64,000 nt of DNA from Pseudomonas caricapapayae (GCF_001400735.1 NZ_LJPW01000172.1:41032-105031); one strand, 5' to 3'. Shown: positions 51,682-60,535, numbered from the stretch's first letter. Translations and numbers: made by a program. The notes: generated by a model from the sequence alone, not told the origin.

Positions 51682-52878
51682 ATGAATAGTTTATATGCCG
51701 GTATCGACACCTCGCACGCTGTGCCTGTTCTGGACGATATTACCCAACACGAAATCTCTGCCCTCAAGACCCGCTTCAATCTGGCCGATGCCCATACTCA
51801 TCAGGACCAGAGCGCCACCCAACGCCTGATTGTCGCCAGCCTGCCCGAACTGTGGTACAGCGCACAGAACCAGACTCAATATCAGAGTGAGCAGGCTTTC
51901 ATCCGTGCTTTTTTCACCTTCCATGGTCAGCACCACGCCCTGAAACGCCATGACGAAATCTATCTCGTCTACGCGGCGTCCGTAGCCATGCATATCACCG
52001 CGACCTACCTGCGCAAAAATAACATGAGCGTCGGCCTGATCGAGCCCTGCTTCGACAACCTGCACGACCTGTTGAAACACATGGAAGTGCCCATGTCGGC
52101 ACTCGATGAACGCCTGTTCACCTCCTCGACCCAGGTGTATGCGAACTTGCAGAAAGCGGCCATCGGTCTGGATGCGATCTTTCTCGTCGACCCCAATAAC
52201 CCAACGGGGTCCAGCCTGTTCGCCGAGGGTCCGGATACCTTTGTGGAGGTGGCCAGATACTGCCGGGATCACAACAAGCTGCTGATACTCGACTTCTGCT
52301 TCGCCTCGTTCTTCAAGGCCACTGGCCGGGAGCGCATAGATGCCTATGCGATTCTCGACGACATCGGCACGCAATACCTGGTCATGGAAGACACCGGCAA
52401 GACCTGGCCCTTGCAGGACACCAAATGCGCCACACTCATGGCCAGCCAGGACATCAATGCCGATATCTACAGTATCGTCACCAGCGTCCTGCTGAACGTC
52501 TCGCCTTTTGTCCTCAATGTCGTGACCCGCTATATCGAGGACAGCAGCGACGACGACTTCAATTCAGTGCGCTCGGTGCTGGACGTTAATCGTCGCAAGG
52601 CACGAACCTGTCTTGAGGGCAGGATTTTGAAGTATGTGGAGCCGATGATCGACACCAGCGTGGCGTGGTTCGAAATTCTGCCCGCCGGTATCAATGCCGA
52701 CGAGTTGCAGGCTTATCTGCTGCAATCGGACGTTTACGTACTGCCGGGTAAATATTTCTACTGGAGCCAGCCTGAAAAAGGCCAGCGTTACATACGTCTG
52801 GCGCTTGCGCGCAAACCGGACGAATTCGAGGCCGCCGTCAAGGTCATCGCACGAGCGCTGGAGAACCTCCATGTCTGA
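51682..52878 (+). CDS. PLP-dependent aminotransferase (class I/II), operon gene 1
   Basis: A 398-residue fold-type I aminotransferase. Visible signature sites are DPNNPTG at 170-176, the cofactor-nitrogen Asp204 in LLILDFCFASFF, and Lys240 in MEDTGKTWPL as the Schiff-base lysine. An Arg near the C terminus (YIRLALARKP) would hold the substrate carboxylate. It starts with AGGG 8-12 nt before the ATG and overlaps the next gene by 8 nt. It probably introduces or removes the amino group of the pathway's amino acid. I cannot name the substrate. Confidence 0.88.
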   Translation: MNSLYAGIDTSHAVPVLDDITQHEISALKTRFNLADAHTHQDQSATQRLIVASLPELWYSAQNQTQYQSEQAFIRAFFTFHGQHHALKRHDEIYLVYAASVAMHITATYLRKNNMSVGLIEPCFDNLHDLLKHMEVPMSALDERLFTSSTQVYANLQKAAIGLDAIFLVDPNNPTGSSLFAEGPDTFVEVARYCRDHNKLLILDFCFASFFKATGRERIDAYAILDDIGTQYLVMEDTGKTWPLQDTKCATLMASQDINADIYSIVTSVLLNVSPFVLNVVTRYIEDSSDDDFNSVRSVLDVNRRKARTCLEGRILKYVEPMIDTSVAWFEILPAGINADELQAYLLQSDVYVLPGKYFYWSQPEKGQRYIRLALARKPDEFEAAVKVIARALENLHV

Positions 52879-53389
52879 TTTCGACCTGCCGATGATCGAC
52901 GCGACGGTTTTCATGGGCATGCACCATGCAGACCCCGGTGTGCGTGACAAATCACTCGGGGTTTTCTCCCGGTTCTATGAAAGCAGTGTGCAGATGAATT
53001 TCGCCCAGATAGGCATTTGCGACGCCATTATCTGGAAGAAAAGCCGCGCCTTGCAGGACGTGTACTACCCGTTCATGGATGTATTGCACACCGACATGGC
53101 CATTCAGCGTCAGGGCTGCAGCGAACAGGTACTTCAACGAGCCGCGAACGACACACTGTTCAAAGGCCTGCCCGCCGAAAAGAAACTCTTGGCGGCGCAG
53201 GTGATGGAGCAGGAAATCCCGTTTTATACCCACGATCCGGAGCTGCTGCGCCTGCAGGTCCTGCAGCCTTTTCTCCAGCCTTTCGAAGGCCTCACCAGAC
53301 AGCGTGTGTTCCCGGAGATGCTGCAGCGTCTCTACGACCAGTCGCGTGCCATGGTGATCCGTCACGAGGACTTTCAACATGTCTGGTAA
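52871..53389 (+). CDS. unknown 172-residue protein, operon gene 2
   Basis: I do not recognise this family with confidence. The protein starts MSDFDLPMIDATVFMGMHHA and is mostly helical, with two acidic and His-rich spots (MIDATVFMGMHHADP at 8-22 and IPFYTHDPELLRL at 116-128). The first resembles the opening strand and Asp of PIN-like domains, and the DUF6190 family is a possible match. It has no signal peptide or membrane segment. It overlaps both neighbours (8 and 11 nt), so it should be made in step with them and may be a partner of a pathway enzyme. Confidence 0.8.
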   Translation: MSDFDLPMIDATVFMGMHHADPGVRDKSLGVFSRFYESSVQMNFAQIGICDAIIWKKSRALQDVYYPFMDVLHTDMAIQRQGCSEQVLQRAANDTLFKGLPAEKKLLAAQVMEQEIPFYTHDPELLRLQVLQPFLQPFEGLTRQRVFPEMLQRLYDQSRAMVIRHEDFQHVW

Positions 53390-54176
53390 AACCATTCTGG
53401 TGCCGCTGGTAACGCCCCTGAACGAACAGGAGCAAGTCTGCGAAGCCAGCCTCGAACGCCTTTTGAGCAGCCTTGCCCCCCATGTCGATGGCTATATTCC
53501 ATGCCTGACCTCCGGAGAGGGCTGGCGACTGTCGCGTCGGCAATGGCTACAGATGTTGCAACTGACCCTGAAGCATGCGGGCGACAAGGTCGTCATCGCC
53601 GAGATTGAACGCAGCTCTACCCAAGAGGTATTGGACCTTGCCCTGATGGCTCAGGATACGGGCGCACAAGCGGTCATGTTTACCTCCCCATTCACACCGG
53701 GTATCAGCCAGCAGGCGATCATCGATCACTACCAGACCGTTCATGACGCGACGCACCTGGATATCTTCATGTACAACGAAGCCGGCCTGTCAGGCAACGA
53801 AAAGTCCTTCGCCACCCTCAAGGTCATCGCACAGTTACCCAGGGTGATTGGCCTGAAGGACTCGCCGTCGGTGCCTCGCTCACAGGATCAGGTGGATGCC
53901 ATCCGGCAACAGGGCGTCGATTACTTCATCGGCTGGGAGATGCAACTGGCCGGCGAGCTGGAATCCGACGGCAATGTGGTCTCTCTCGCCAACCTCGAAC
54001 CGCTGCTCTGCCGGCAAGCGACCGTCCGGCAGCAGCCGGCGCTCAGTCACGAAATCGCGACGCTCAACGAACGGTATCTGCTGAACGCGTCCGACTGGTA
54101 CGCCCAGGTCAAGCGCGAGCTTAAAACCAGAGGCGTGATCGACAGCGACCGGGTTCTGACCGAGGAGGCAGCCTGA
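53379..54176 (+). CDS. DapA-family aldolase/lyase, operon gene 3
   Basis: A 265-residue TIM-barrel protein of the dihydrodipicolinate synthase family. The Schiff-base lysine is Lys160 in RVIGLKDSPS and the catalytic Tyr132 lies in IFMYNEAGLSG. The GTT motif of true DapA is replaced by LTSGEGWRLS. The family condenses pyruvate (or a 2-oxo acid) with an aldehyde or cleaves such products. DapA itself is unlikely, since the pathway genes around it do not fit lysine. It is a candidate carbon-carbon bond enzyme in the quorum-sensing operon. The stop shares one base with the next ATG. Confidence 0.88.
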   Translation: MSGKTILVPLVTPLNEQEQVCEASLERLLSSLAPHVDGYIPCLTSGEGWRLSRRQWLQMLQLTLKHAGDKVVIAEIERSSTQEVLDLALMAQDTGAQAVMFTSPFTPGISQQAIIDHYQTVHDATHLDIFMYNEAGLSGNEKSFATLKVIAQLPRVIGLKDSPSVPRSQDQVDAIRQQGVDYFIGWEMQLAGELESDGNVVSLANLEPLLCRQATVRQQPALSHEIATLNERYLLNASDWYAQVKRELKTRGVIDSDRVLTEEAA

Positions 54177-55033
54177 TGGAAAGCATGCAAAAGCAACTGT
54201 TTCTGGCCAATCGTGCACTTATCGAAAAGCTGGTGCCTGTCCCACAGGAGATTCTTGCCTTCGAGCAGCGCTGGATCGAAGACGCCATCGAGCGCAGCAT
54301 GACCGCTCAGACCCCTGCTGATCTCGCCGGTCTGCGCAGGATGCTGGCTGAACTGGTTGAGCACGAAAGCAGCGAAGTGCCGCCCAGCGCACAGTATGTC
54401 GCCAGCGACATGACGCTCGACGAGTTCAGGATTCTGGTTCAGGAGTTTGCGCTGGATGGCCTGACCGAAGCGCAGGTTTTCTATCACCTGATGCCCAGGC
54501 TCAGCCTGCCCGCGCAAATGCCCATGCTGCGCATGATGATCGACGAGTTTGGCTCGGGAAACCTCAAGCGCTCGCATACCACGCTTTATCAGGATCTGTT
54601 GCGCGAGCTGGAAATGCCGCTGGAGCTGCAGTTTTATGTAGAAACCAACTCCAGCGCCGGCTTCACCTTTCCCAACATGTTCTGCTGGCTGGCCATGCGC
54701 GCGGACGATCCATCGTGGTTTGCCGGGGTCATCACCTACTTCGAGACCGTGGTGCCGTTCTTTTTCGAATGCTACACCCGGCTCTGCGAGCGTCTGCAGA
54801 TACAGGCTCACACTTACTACTCCGAACATGTCCATATTGACGTGTTCCATGCAATCGAGGGGCAGCGCCTGCTCAAGGCCATGGACGCCAGTGGGGACCT
54901 CGACGCGGAAAAAGCCTGGCGAGGCATCTGCATGGGACGCGAAATCACCAATCTGGCATTCGACCTGGCTGTAGACAAGGCCCGCCGACTCAAGCGTTTC
55001 AGCAAGGAGGCCTACCTTGAACGAGCCTGCTGA
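54176..55033 (+). CDS. haem-oxygenase-like di-iron oxidase, operon gene 4
   Basis: The 285-residue protein is all helical and carries the marks of the haem-oxygenase-like di-iron oxidase family (as in UndA, SznF and BesC). The first set is IDEFGSGNLKRSHTTLY with Glu124 and His134. A middle Glu190 lies in ITYFETVVPFF. The second set is SEHVHIDVFHAIEG, with His218, Asp222 and His225. Such enzymes oxidise, cleave or N-oxygenate amino acids and fatty acids. The 3' end overlaps the Rieske gene by 17 nt. The ferredoxin next door could supply electrons. Confidence 0.85.
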   Translation: MESMQKQLFLANRALIEKLVPVPQEILAFEQRWIEDAIERSMTAQTPADLAGLRRMLAELVEHESSEVPPSAQYVASDMTLDEFRILVQEFALDGLTEAQVFYHLMPRLSLPAQMPMLRMMIDEFGSGNLKRSHTTLYQDLLRELEMPLELQFYVETNSSAGFTFPNMFCWLAMRADDPSWFAGVITYFETVVPFFFECYTRLCERLQIQAHTYYSEHVHIDVFHAIEGQRLLKAMDASGDLDAEKAWRGICMGREITNLAFDLAVDKARRLKRFSKEAYLERAC

Positions 55034-55253
55034 GTTTCGTCGCCCCGACACCTTCACCGTACGTGTCGGCAAGGAGGAATACCTGGTACCGAGCAGTTGC
55101 CCGCATCGTGAGGGATGGCTGGAACACGGGGTGATCAACGTGAAACGGCGATCCATAACCTGCCCCCTGCATTTCTCGGTGTTCAGCCTTGAAACCGGGG
55201 AGCAATTGAGTGGCCCGCCATGCGGCAGCCTGCAAGTAAGGCGACTGAGGTAA
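55017..55253 (+). CDS. small Rieske [2Fe-2S] ferredoxin, operon gene 5
   Basis: A 78-residue protein starting with TTG, six nt after AAGGAGG. The cluster ligands are Cys28-His30 (CPH) and Cys49-His52 (CPLH), the Rieske spacing. It has only the cluster domain, so it should serve as an electron carrier. Coupled translation with the di-iron oxidase gene makes that enzyme the likely partner. No reductase gene is in the window. Confidence 0.88.
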   Translation: MNEPAEFRRPDTFTVRVGKEEYLVPSSCPHREGWLEHGVINVKRRSITCPLHFSVFSLETGEQLSGPPCGSLQVRRLR

Positions 55254-55259
55254 AAGCAC

Positions 55260-55291
55260 GTTCCCCGGCAGAATCAGCGCCTGCCGGGGAC
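55260..55291. terminator. hairpin ending the quorum-sensing operon
   Basis: GTTCCCCGGCAG and CTGCCGGGGAC pair around a 9-nt loop in the 41-nt gap between the convergent Rieske and patatin genes. On the minus strand the stem is followed by AACGTGCTTTT. Confidence 0.7.
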
Positions 55292-55294
55292 GGG

Positions 55295-56476
55295 TCAGGG
55301 CAAGCGCAGGAAACGTTTCAATTCTGCGCCCTGGGCAACGGCATCGTGTCGACCCAACTCGATCAATTCGCTGCAGTAACCCGATTCGAACAACAGATAG
55401 CTCAGAACACTGGCGCCACTGCTTTTGGTCGCGCCGGGGCCGCGCAGAAACGTACGTAATGCAGGGGGAAGTTCGCGGCGATGACGGGCAGCGATTTCAT
55501 CCAGCGGACGGCTCGGGGAAATCACCAGCACTTCCACCGGCTCCATACCCGGCTGCCTGATCTGATCGTCGGGCAGCAACGCACTGGCGATGTTCAGGCG
55601 TTCGAGCAACTCGATATCGCTTTCCAGATTATCAATGAACGTACTGTTGAGCATGTGGCCGCTGATCTGCGCCAGACTCGGCTGAACGCCGCTTGGCGGG
55701 CGTGGTGCCGGCCTTTCGGCTTTGAGCCCGCGCGGATTGCCGCTCACACCGACGACCAGAACACGATTGGCACCCAGGTGCAGCGCCGGACTGATCGGTG
55801 CCGATTGCCGCACAGCACCGTCCCCAAAGTATTCCTGATCCAGCATCACCGGTGCGAACAGCAAGGGAATCGCCGAGCTGGCCAGCAAGTGATCCACCGT
55901 CAGTTGAGTCGGCCGACCAATGCGCCGATGCCGCAGCCAGGGTTCAATGGTGCCGCGGCCCTGATAAAACGTGACCGCCTGCCCTGATTCGTAACCGAAT
56001 GCTGTCACCGCGACCGCGCGCAAGTGATGGGCATCGATAGCGGCTTCGATTCCGGACAGGTCCAGCCGCTCGTTGAGCAGCTCACGCAAGGGTGAGCTGT
56101 TGAGCAAGGCAACCGGGATGTTTCTTCCGAAGCCCATCAGGCTGCGCCCGAAAAAACGGCTGGCCTGATGAATCACGCCGGACCAGTCGCTGCGCAACAC
56201 TTGATGGCTGCGGAACGACTGCCAGAACTCGGTCAACTGATGAATGGCAATGCGAAAATGCAGCGCGCCGCTGGCCAGCTTTACTGCGTTGATCGCCCCG
56301 GCCGATGTACCGACAATGACTGGAAAGGGGTTGGGAGAGCCGGGCGGCAACAAGTCGGCAATGCCTGCAAGTACGCCAACCTGATACGCAGCACGCGCAC
56401 CGCCACCTGACAAAATAAGCCCGGTCACGGGCTCGACTTCGGTTACAGCACGGTTCACTACGGCGGTATCTGGCAT
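55295..56476 (-). CDS. patatin-like phospholipase
   Basis: A 393-residue cytoplasmic hydrolase of the patatin family. The oxyanion loop is LILSGGGARAAYQVGVLAGI, the nucleophile motif GTSAGAINAV gives the Ser near residue 59, and the catalytic Asp lies in EYFGDGAVRQSAPI. Family members cleave fatty acyl chains from lipids. No signal peptide or secretion partner is visible. It lies 33 nt downstream of an acyltransferase gene and may be co-transcribed with it. Confidence 0.9.
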   Translation of the reverse strand: MPDTAVVNRAVTEVEPVTGLILSGGGARAAYQVGVLAGIADLLPPGSPNPFPVIVGTSAGAINAVKLASGALHFRIAIHQLTEFWQSFRSHQVLRSDWSGVIHQASRFFGRSLMGFGRNIPVALLNSSPLRELLNERLDLSGIEAAIDAHHLRAVAVTAFGYESGQAVTFYQGRGTIEPWLRHRRIGRPTQLTVDHLLASSAIPLLFAPVMLDQEYFGDGAVRQSAPISPALHLGANRVLVVGVSGNPRGLKAERPAPRPPSGVQPSLAQISGHMLNSTFIDNLESDIELLERLNIASALLPDDQIRQPGMEPVEVLVISPSRPLDEIAARHRRELPPALRTFLRGPGATKSSGASVLSYLLFESGYCSELIELGRHDAVAQGAELKRFLRLP

Positions 56477-56509
56477 CTACGACTGGCCCTCGATGGTCAA
56501 CGACGCTTT

Positions 56510-57442
56510 TTATCTACGTTTTTCATACAGCTTCGGTTCGCCGGGCGGTCGACTCTTGAAGCGCCGATGGGCCCAAAGATACTGTTCCGGACAGTCAGTG
56601 ATAGCACTTTCTACCCACTGATTGATACGCAGGCAATCGGCTTCGTCGCTTTCGCCGGGAAAGTCCTGCAGCGGTGGGTGAATCACCAGTCGATAACCGC
56701 TGCCGTCCGACAGACGCTGTTGAGTGAACGGCACCACCTGAGCACGGCCCAGGCGAGCAAATTTGCTGGTGGCGGTCACCGTCGCAGCCTGAATGCCGAA
56801 CAGCGGCACAAAGACGCTCTGTTTAGCGCCATAGTCCTGATCCGGCGCATACCAGATGGCCCGGCCGGCACGCAGCAACTTGAGCATGCCGCGCACGTCA
56901 TCACGCTCGACAGCCAGCGAATCGAGGTTGTGCCGCTCGCGTCCGCGACGCTGGATGAAATCGAACAGCGGGCTCTTGTGTTCGCGGTACATGCCATCAA
57001 TGGTGTGTTGCTGGCCCAGCAGCGCAGCACCGATCTCCAGCGTGGTGAAATGCAGCGCCATCAGAATCACGCCCTCGCCTTTCTGCTGAGCGCTCTGCAA
57101 GTGTTCAAGCCCTTCGACGTGGGCAAGCCTGGCCAGGCGTTTTCTGGACCACCACCAGCTCATGGCCATCTCGAAGAAGGCAATCCCGGTGGAGGCGAAG
57201 TTTTCCTTGAGCAAACGCTTGCGTTCGGCTGCGGACAGGTGCCCAAAGCACAGTTCAAGATTGCGCGCTGCGATTTTTTTTCGATCAGTGGCCACGCAAT
57301 ACATGATCGCGCCGAGTGCCCGACCGATGACCAGCAAGGCACGGAACGGCAACTGGACAATCAGCCACAAGAGCCCCAGCCCCAGCCACAATAGCCAGAA
57401 ACGGGGGTGAAGGAAACTGGATTTAAAGCGCGGGCGATCCAT
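56510..57442 (-). CDS. LpxL/HtrB-type lipid A acyltransferase
   Basis: The 310-residue protein has one N-terminal membrane helix (about 13-38) and the HX4D/E-type active site in LMALHFTTLEIGAALLGQQH. Further family segments are GMYREHKSPLFDFIQRRGRE and IWYAPDQDYGAKQSVFVPLF. It transfers a secondary acyl chain (probably laurate) to lipid A. It is divergent from minC (120 nt). Confidence 0.92.
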   Translation of the reverse strand: MDRPRFKSSFLHPRFWLLWLGLGLLWLIVQLPFRALLVIGRALGAIMYCVATDRKKIAARNLELCFGHLSAAERKRLLKENFASTGIAFFEMAMSWWWSRKRLARLAHVEGLEHLQSAQQKGEGVILMALHFTTLEIGAALLGQQHTIDGMYREHKSPLFDFIQRRGRERHNLDSLAVERDDVRGMLKLLRAGRAIWYAPDQDYGAKQSVFVPLFGIQAATVTATSKFARLGRAQVVPFTQQRLSDGSGYRLVIHPPLQDFPGESDEADCLRINQWVESAITDCPEQYLWAHRRFKSRPPGEPKLYEKRR

Positions 57443-57562
57443 TTGGGCTTCCGTCAGAACAAAGGCCGCGCATTCTACAACGGTTCTAGCTGCTTGCGGC
57501 TCGCGGGCGTTCTCGCTATAAGTCTCGGCACTTTTAGCGACAAGCTGTTGTGTATATCAACC

Positions 57563-58303
57563 ATGAGCCAGATTGAATCGCAAAACCCGGAACCTGTATT
57601 TCAGCTCAAGGGCAGCATGCTCGCCATCACTGTGATGGAGCTGGCCCGGACCAACCTTGAAGCGCTCGACAGGCAACTGGCGGCAAAAGTGGCACAGGCC
57701 CCCAATTTCTTCAGCAATACGCCGTTGATCCTGGCTCTGGACAAACTCGCGCCCAACGAAGGCCCGGTCGATCTGCCCGGGCTGGTGCGCATCTGCCGCC
57801 AGCACGGCCTGCGCACTCTGGCGATCCGCGCCAACCGTATCGAAGACATCGCTGCGGCCATTGCCGTCGACCTCCCGGTTCTGCCGCCGTCCGGCGCACG
57901 TGAGCGTGTCATCGACCCGGTTGAAGCCGATGCACCGAAAAAGACTCCGGAAAAACCACCCGAACCGCTGATCAAGCCGACCCGCGTAATAACCGCACCC
58001 GTGCGCGGCGGTCAGCAGATTTATGCGCAGGGCGGCGATCTCGTTGTGGTCGCGCCTGTCAGTCCCGGCGCGGAACTTCTGGCCGATGGAAACATCCATG
58101 TGTACGGCCCAATGCGCGGCAGGGCACTGGCAGGAATAAAGGGCGACACGAAAGCGCGAATCTTCTGTCAGCAGTTGAGTGCAGAGCTGATTTCGATTGC
58201 CGGGCAATACAAGGTTTCCGAGGATCTGCGCAGGGACCCGCTGTGGGGCTCGCCGGTTCAGGTAAGCCTGTCCGGGGATGTGTTGAACATCATTCGTCTT
58301 TAA
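57563..58303 (+). CDS. minC: septum site-determining protein MinC
   Basis: MinC blocks FtsZ polymerisation away from mid-cell. The ATG at 57563 gives MSQIESQNPEPVFQLKGSML and 246 residues: an N-terminal FtsZ-inhibiting domain, a Pro/Lys linker (about 115-145), and a C-terminal beta-helix that binds MinD (GGQQIYAQGGDLVVVAPVSP, then HVYGPMRGRALAGIKGD). It is followed by a 231-nt gap before minD, which holds a weak hairpin at about 58369-58386 with some T residues. Confidence 0.95.
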   Translation: MSQIESQNPEPVFQLKGSMLAITVMELARTNLEALDRQLAAKVAQAPNFFSNTPLILALDKLAPNEGPVDLPGLVRICRQHGLRTLAIRANRIEDIAAAIAVDLPVLPPSGARERVIDPVEADAPKKTPEKPPEPLIKPTRVITAPVRGGQQIYAQGGDLVVVAPVSPGAELLADGNIHVYGPMRGRALAGIKGDTKARIFCQQLSAELISIAGQYKVSEDLRRDPLWGSPVQVSLSGDVLNIIRL

Positions 58304-58534
58304 CGGATACTGCCGCAATTTTCAAAGCATCTCTGATTCGTCGCGAATTGTCGTGAAGGCGGCAGGAAGTTCTGACAAGAACTGTTTTTTCAGTGGGTAT
58401 ATGAGCCGAAAGTAATAGCTTAACGCTACCTTTCAAGGATCGGATCTCATGATTTCCAGAATGCTTCGACAAACGTGGCGTCAAGAAATGCTCTTCAGGG
58501 ACTAAACGTCCTTTTCCTCTAGGGGTGATACACC

Positions 58535-59347
58535 TTGGCCAAGATTCTCGTTGTTACATCCGGCAAGGGTGGTGTGGGCAAGACCACCACCAGCGCCGCT
58601 ATCGGTACAGGTCTCGCACTGCGCGGCCACAAGACAGTCATCGTCGATTTCGACGTCGGCCTGCGTAATCTCGACCTTATCATGGGCTGTGAGCGTCGCG
58701 TCGTGTATGACTTCGTCAACGTGGTCAATGGCGAAGCCAACCTGCAACAGGCGCTGATCAAGGACAAGAAGATCGAAGGCCTGTTCGTGCTGGCCGCCAG
58801 CCAGACCCGTGACAAGGAAGCACTGACCAAGGAGGGCGTCGAAAAAGTCCTCATGGAACTGAAGGAATCGTTCGAATACATCGTCTGCGATTCGCCGGCC
58901 GGTATCGAAACCGGTGCTCACCTGGCGATGTACTTTGCCGATGAAGCGATCGTCGTGACCAACCCTGAAGTATCGTCGGTGCGTGACTCGGACCGCATGC
59001 TGGGGCTGCTGGCCAGCAAATCGCGTCGCGCCGAACGTGGCGAAGATCCGATCAAGGAACATTTGCTGCTGACTCGCTACAACCCTGAGCGCGTCAGCAA
59101 GGGCGAAATGCTCGGTGTGGAAGACGTCAAGGAAATCCTTGCTGTCACCCTGCTCGGCGTGATTCCCGAATCCCAGGCGGTGCTGAAAGCCTCCAACCAG
59201 GGCGTGCCGGTCATTCTCGATGACCAGAGCGACGCGGGTCAGGCCTACAGCGATGCCGTGGACCGCCTGCTGGGCAAAGACCGGGAACATCGCTTCCTGG
59301 ATGTGCAGAAGAAAGGATTCTTTGAACGTCTGTTCGGGGGTAATTAA
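58535..59347 (+). CDS. minD: septum site-determining ATPase MinD
   Basis: MinD is the membrane-cycling ATPase that carries MinC and drives oscillation with MinE. The 270-residue protein starts with TTG and has the deviant Walker [11 protein letters not shown] at residues 10-19, followed by [20 protein letters not shown]. It ends with the amphipathic membrane-targeting helix (FFERLFGG). The stop overlaps minE by one base. Confidence 0.97.
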
Positions 59348-59601
59348 TGAATATTTTTGACTTCTTTCGTGACCGCAAAAAAGAAAGCACGGCCTCGGTA
59401 GCGAAAGAGCGTCTACAGATCATCGTTGCGCACGAACGCGGCCAGCGCAGTACCCCGGACTACCTTCCTGCCCTGCAGAAAGAACTGGTGGAAGTGATCC
59501 GTAAATACGTCAATATCGAGTCTGATCAAGTGCAGGTTGCGCTGGAAAGCCAGGGCAGCTGTTCGATTCTGGAACTCAATATCACCCTGCCCGATCGCTG
59601 A
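59347..59601 (+). CDS. minE: cell division topological specificity factor MinE
   Basis: The 84-residue protein has the MinD-stimulating N-terminal helix ([20 protein letters not shown], then [16 protein letters not shown]) and the dimerising beta domain ([12 protein letters not shown] at the end). Length is normal. It shares one base with the minD stop (TAATGA), so synthesis is coupled. Confidence 0.97.
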
Positions 59602-59691
59602 TCAGGCAGTCGCTTGCGGCGGTATCGGCGTACTTCTCAGGAAGCTGCGCCCTTACCGCCGTTGGCGTTTCTAGCGTTTCGAGGCCGTTGC

Positions 59692-60327
59692 ATGCCGTTG
59701 TCGAACATCCGCATCATTCATCAGGACGCAGCCGTTCTGGTGATCGATAAGCCTACCCTGTTGCTTTCCGTCCCCGGCCGTGCCGATGACAACAAGGATT
59801 GCCTGATTACCCGCCTGCAGGAAAACGGTTATCCCGAAGCCCGTATCGTCCATCGTCTGGACTGGGAAACGTCGGGTATCATCCTGCTGGCCCGCGATGC
59901 CGACACGCATCGTGAGCTGTCGCGTCAGTTTCATGATCGCGAAACCGAAAAAGCCTACACCGCGCTGTGCTGGGGCCAGCCTTCGCTGGACAGCGGCAGC
60001 ATCGATCTGCCGTTGCGCTACGACCCGCCCACCAAGCCTCGGCATGTGGTGGATCATGAGGCAGGCAAGCACGCGCTGACGTTCTGGAAAGTTGTCGAGC
60101 GCCACGACACATACTGCCGGGTCGAGCTCACGCCGATCACTGGCCGCTCGCATCAGTTGCGCGTACACATGCTGTCAATCGGACATCCACTGTTAGGTGA
60201 TGGCCTGTACGCGCATCCCGAGGCGCTAGCGGCTTCCCCCCGTCTGTGTCTGCATGCAAGCATGCTGAGCTTCACGCATCCAGGCACCGGTGAGCGACTG
60301 ACCTTCGAGTGTGCTGCACCGTTCTGA
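59692..60327 (+). CDS. rluA: RluA-family pseudouridine synthase
   Basis: The ATG at 59692 gives MPLSNIRIIHQDAAVLVIDK and 211 residues. The catalytic Asp lies in ARIVHRLDWETSGIILLARD near residue 57; no S4 domain is present, as in RluA (which acts on 23S rRNA U746 and tRNA U32). Length is close to E. coli RluA (219). The position after minCDE is the same as in P. aeruginosa. Confidence 0.88.
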   Translation: MPLSNIRIIHQDAAVLVIDKPTLLLSVPGRADDNKDCLITRLQENGYPEARIVHRLDWETSGIILLARDADTHRELSRQFHDRETEKAYTALCWGQPSLDSGSIDLPLRYDPPTKPRHVVDHEAGKHALTFWKVVERHDTYCRVELTPITGRSHQLRVHMLSIGHPLLGDGLYAHPEALAASPRLCLHASMLSFTHPGTGERLTFECAAPF

Positions 60328-60344
60328 TCTGAATGACACGCTGA

Positions 60345-60447
60345 CTATCGTGCCGATGCTCCGCGTGGTAATGCCGTTCGTGACGGCCGAACCCACTGCC
60401 CCCGATATCGCAGAACCGCCGTCTGACGCAGCGCGTCGGCACGATAG
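60345..60447. repeat. palindromic extragenic (REP-like) element
   Basis: CTATCGTGCCGA (60345-60356) and its exact complement TCGGCACGATAG (60436-60447) flank about 80 nt. Inside are ATGCTCCGCGTGG and the hairpin GCCGT-TCGTG-ACGGC (60373-60387). The TGCTCCGCGT core is typical of the short palindromic repeats scattered in P. syringae genomes. It lies in the intergenic space between the rluA-type gene and apeB. Confidence 0.65.
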
Positions 60448-60535
60448 CCGGGGTTGTGTACCGGCAATGAGCGCAACCGAAGGCAGCAAATCATCCAATA
60501 CGGTAAACTCGCACCATTGCTGTCTGGAGCTATTT

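Noticed and set aside
53379..54176. Reading the DapA-family gene as the lysine-pathway dapA
   Set aside because: The TT motif of the active site is altered to LTSGEG, and the gene is embedded in a quorum-sensing operon with an oxidase and a Rieske protein.
58369..58390. Possible terminator or LexA site between minC and minD
   Set aside because: GTTCT/AGAAC is a weak stem, and CTG-N10-CAG spacing is not met; kept only as a remark in the minC entry.
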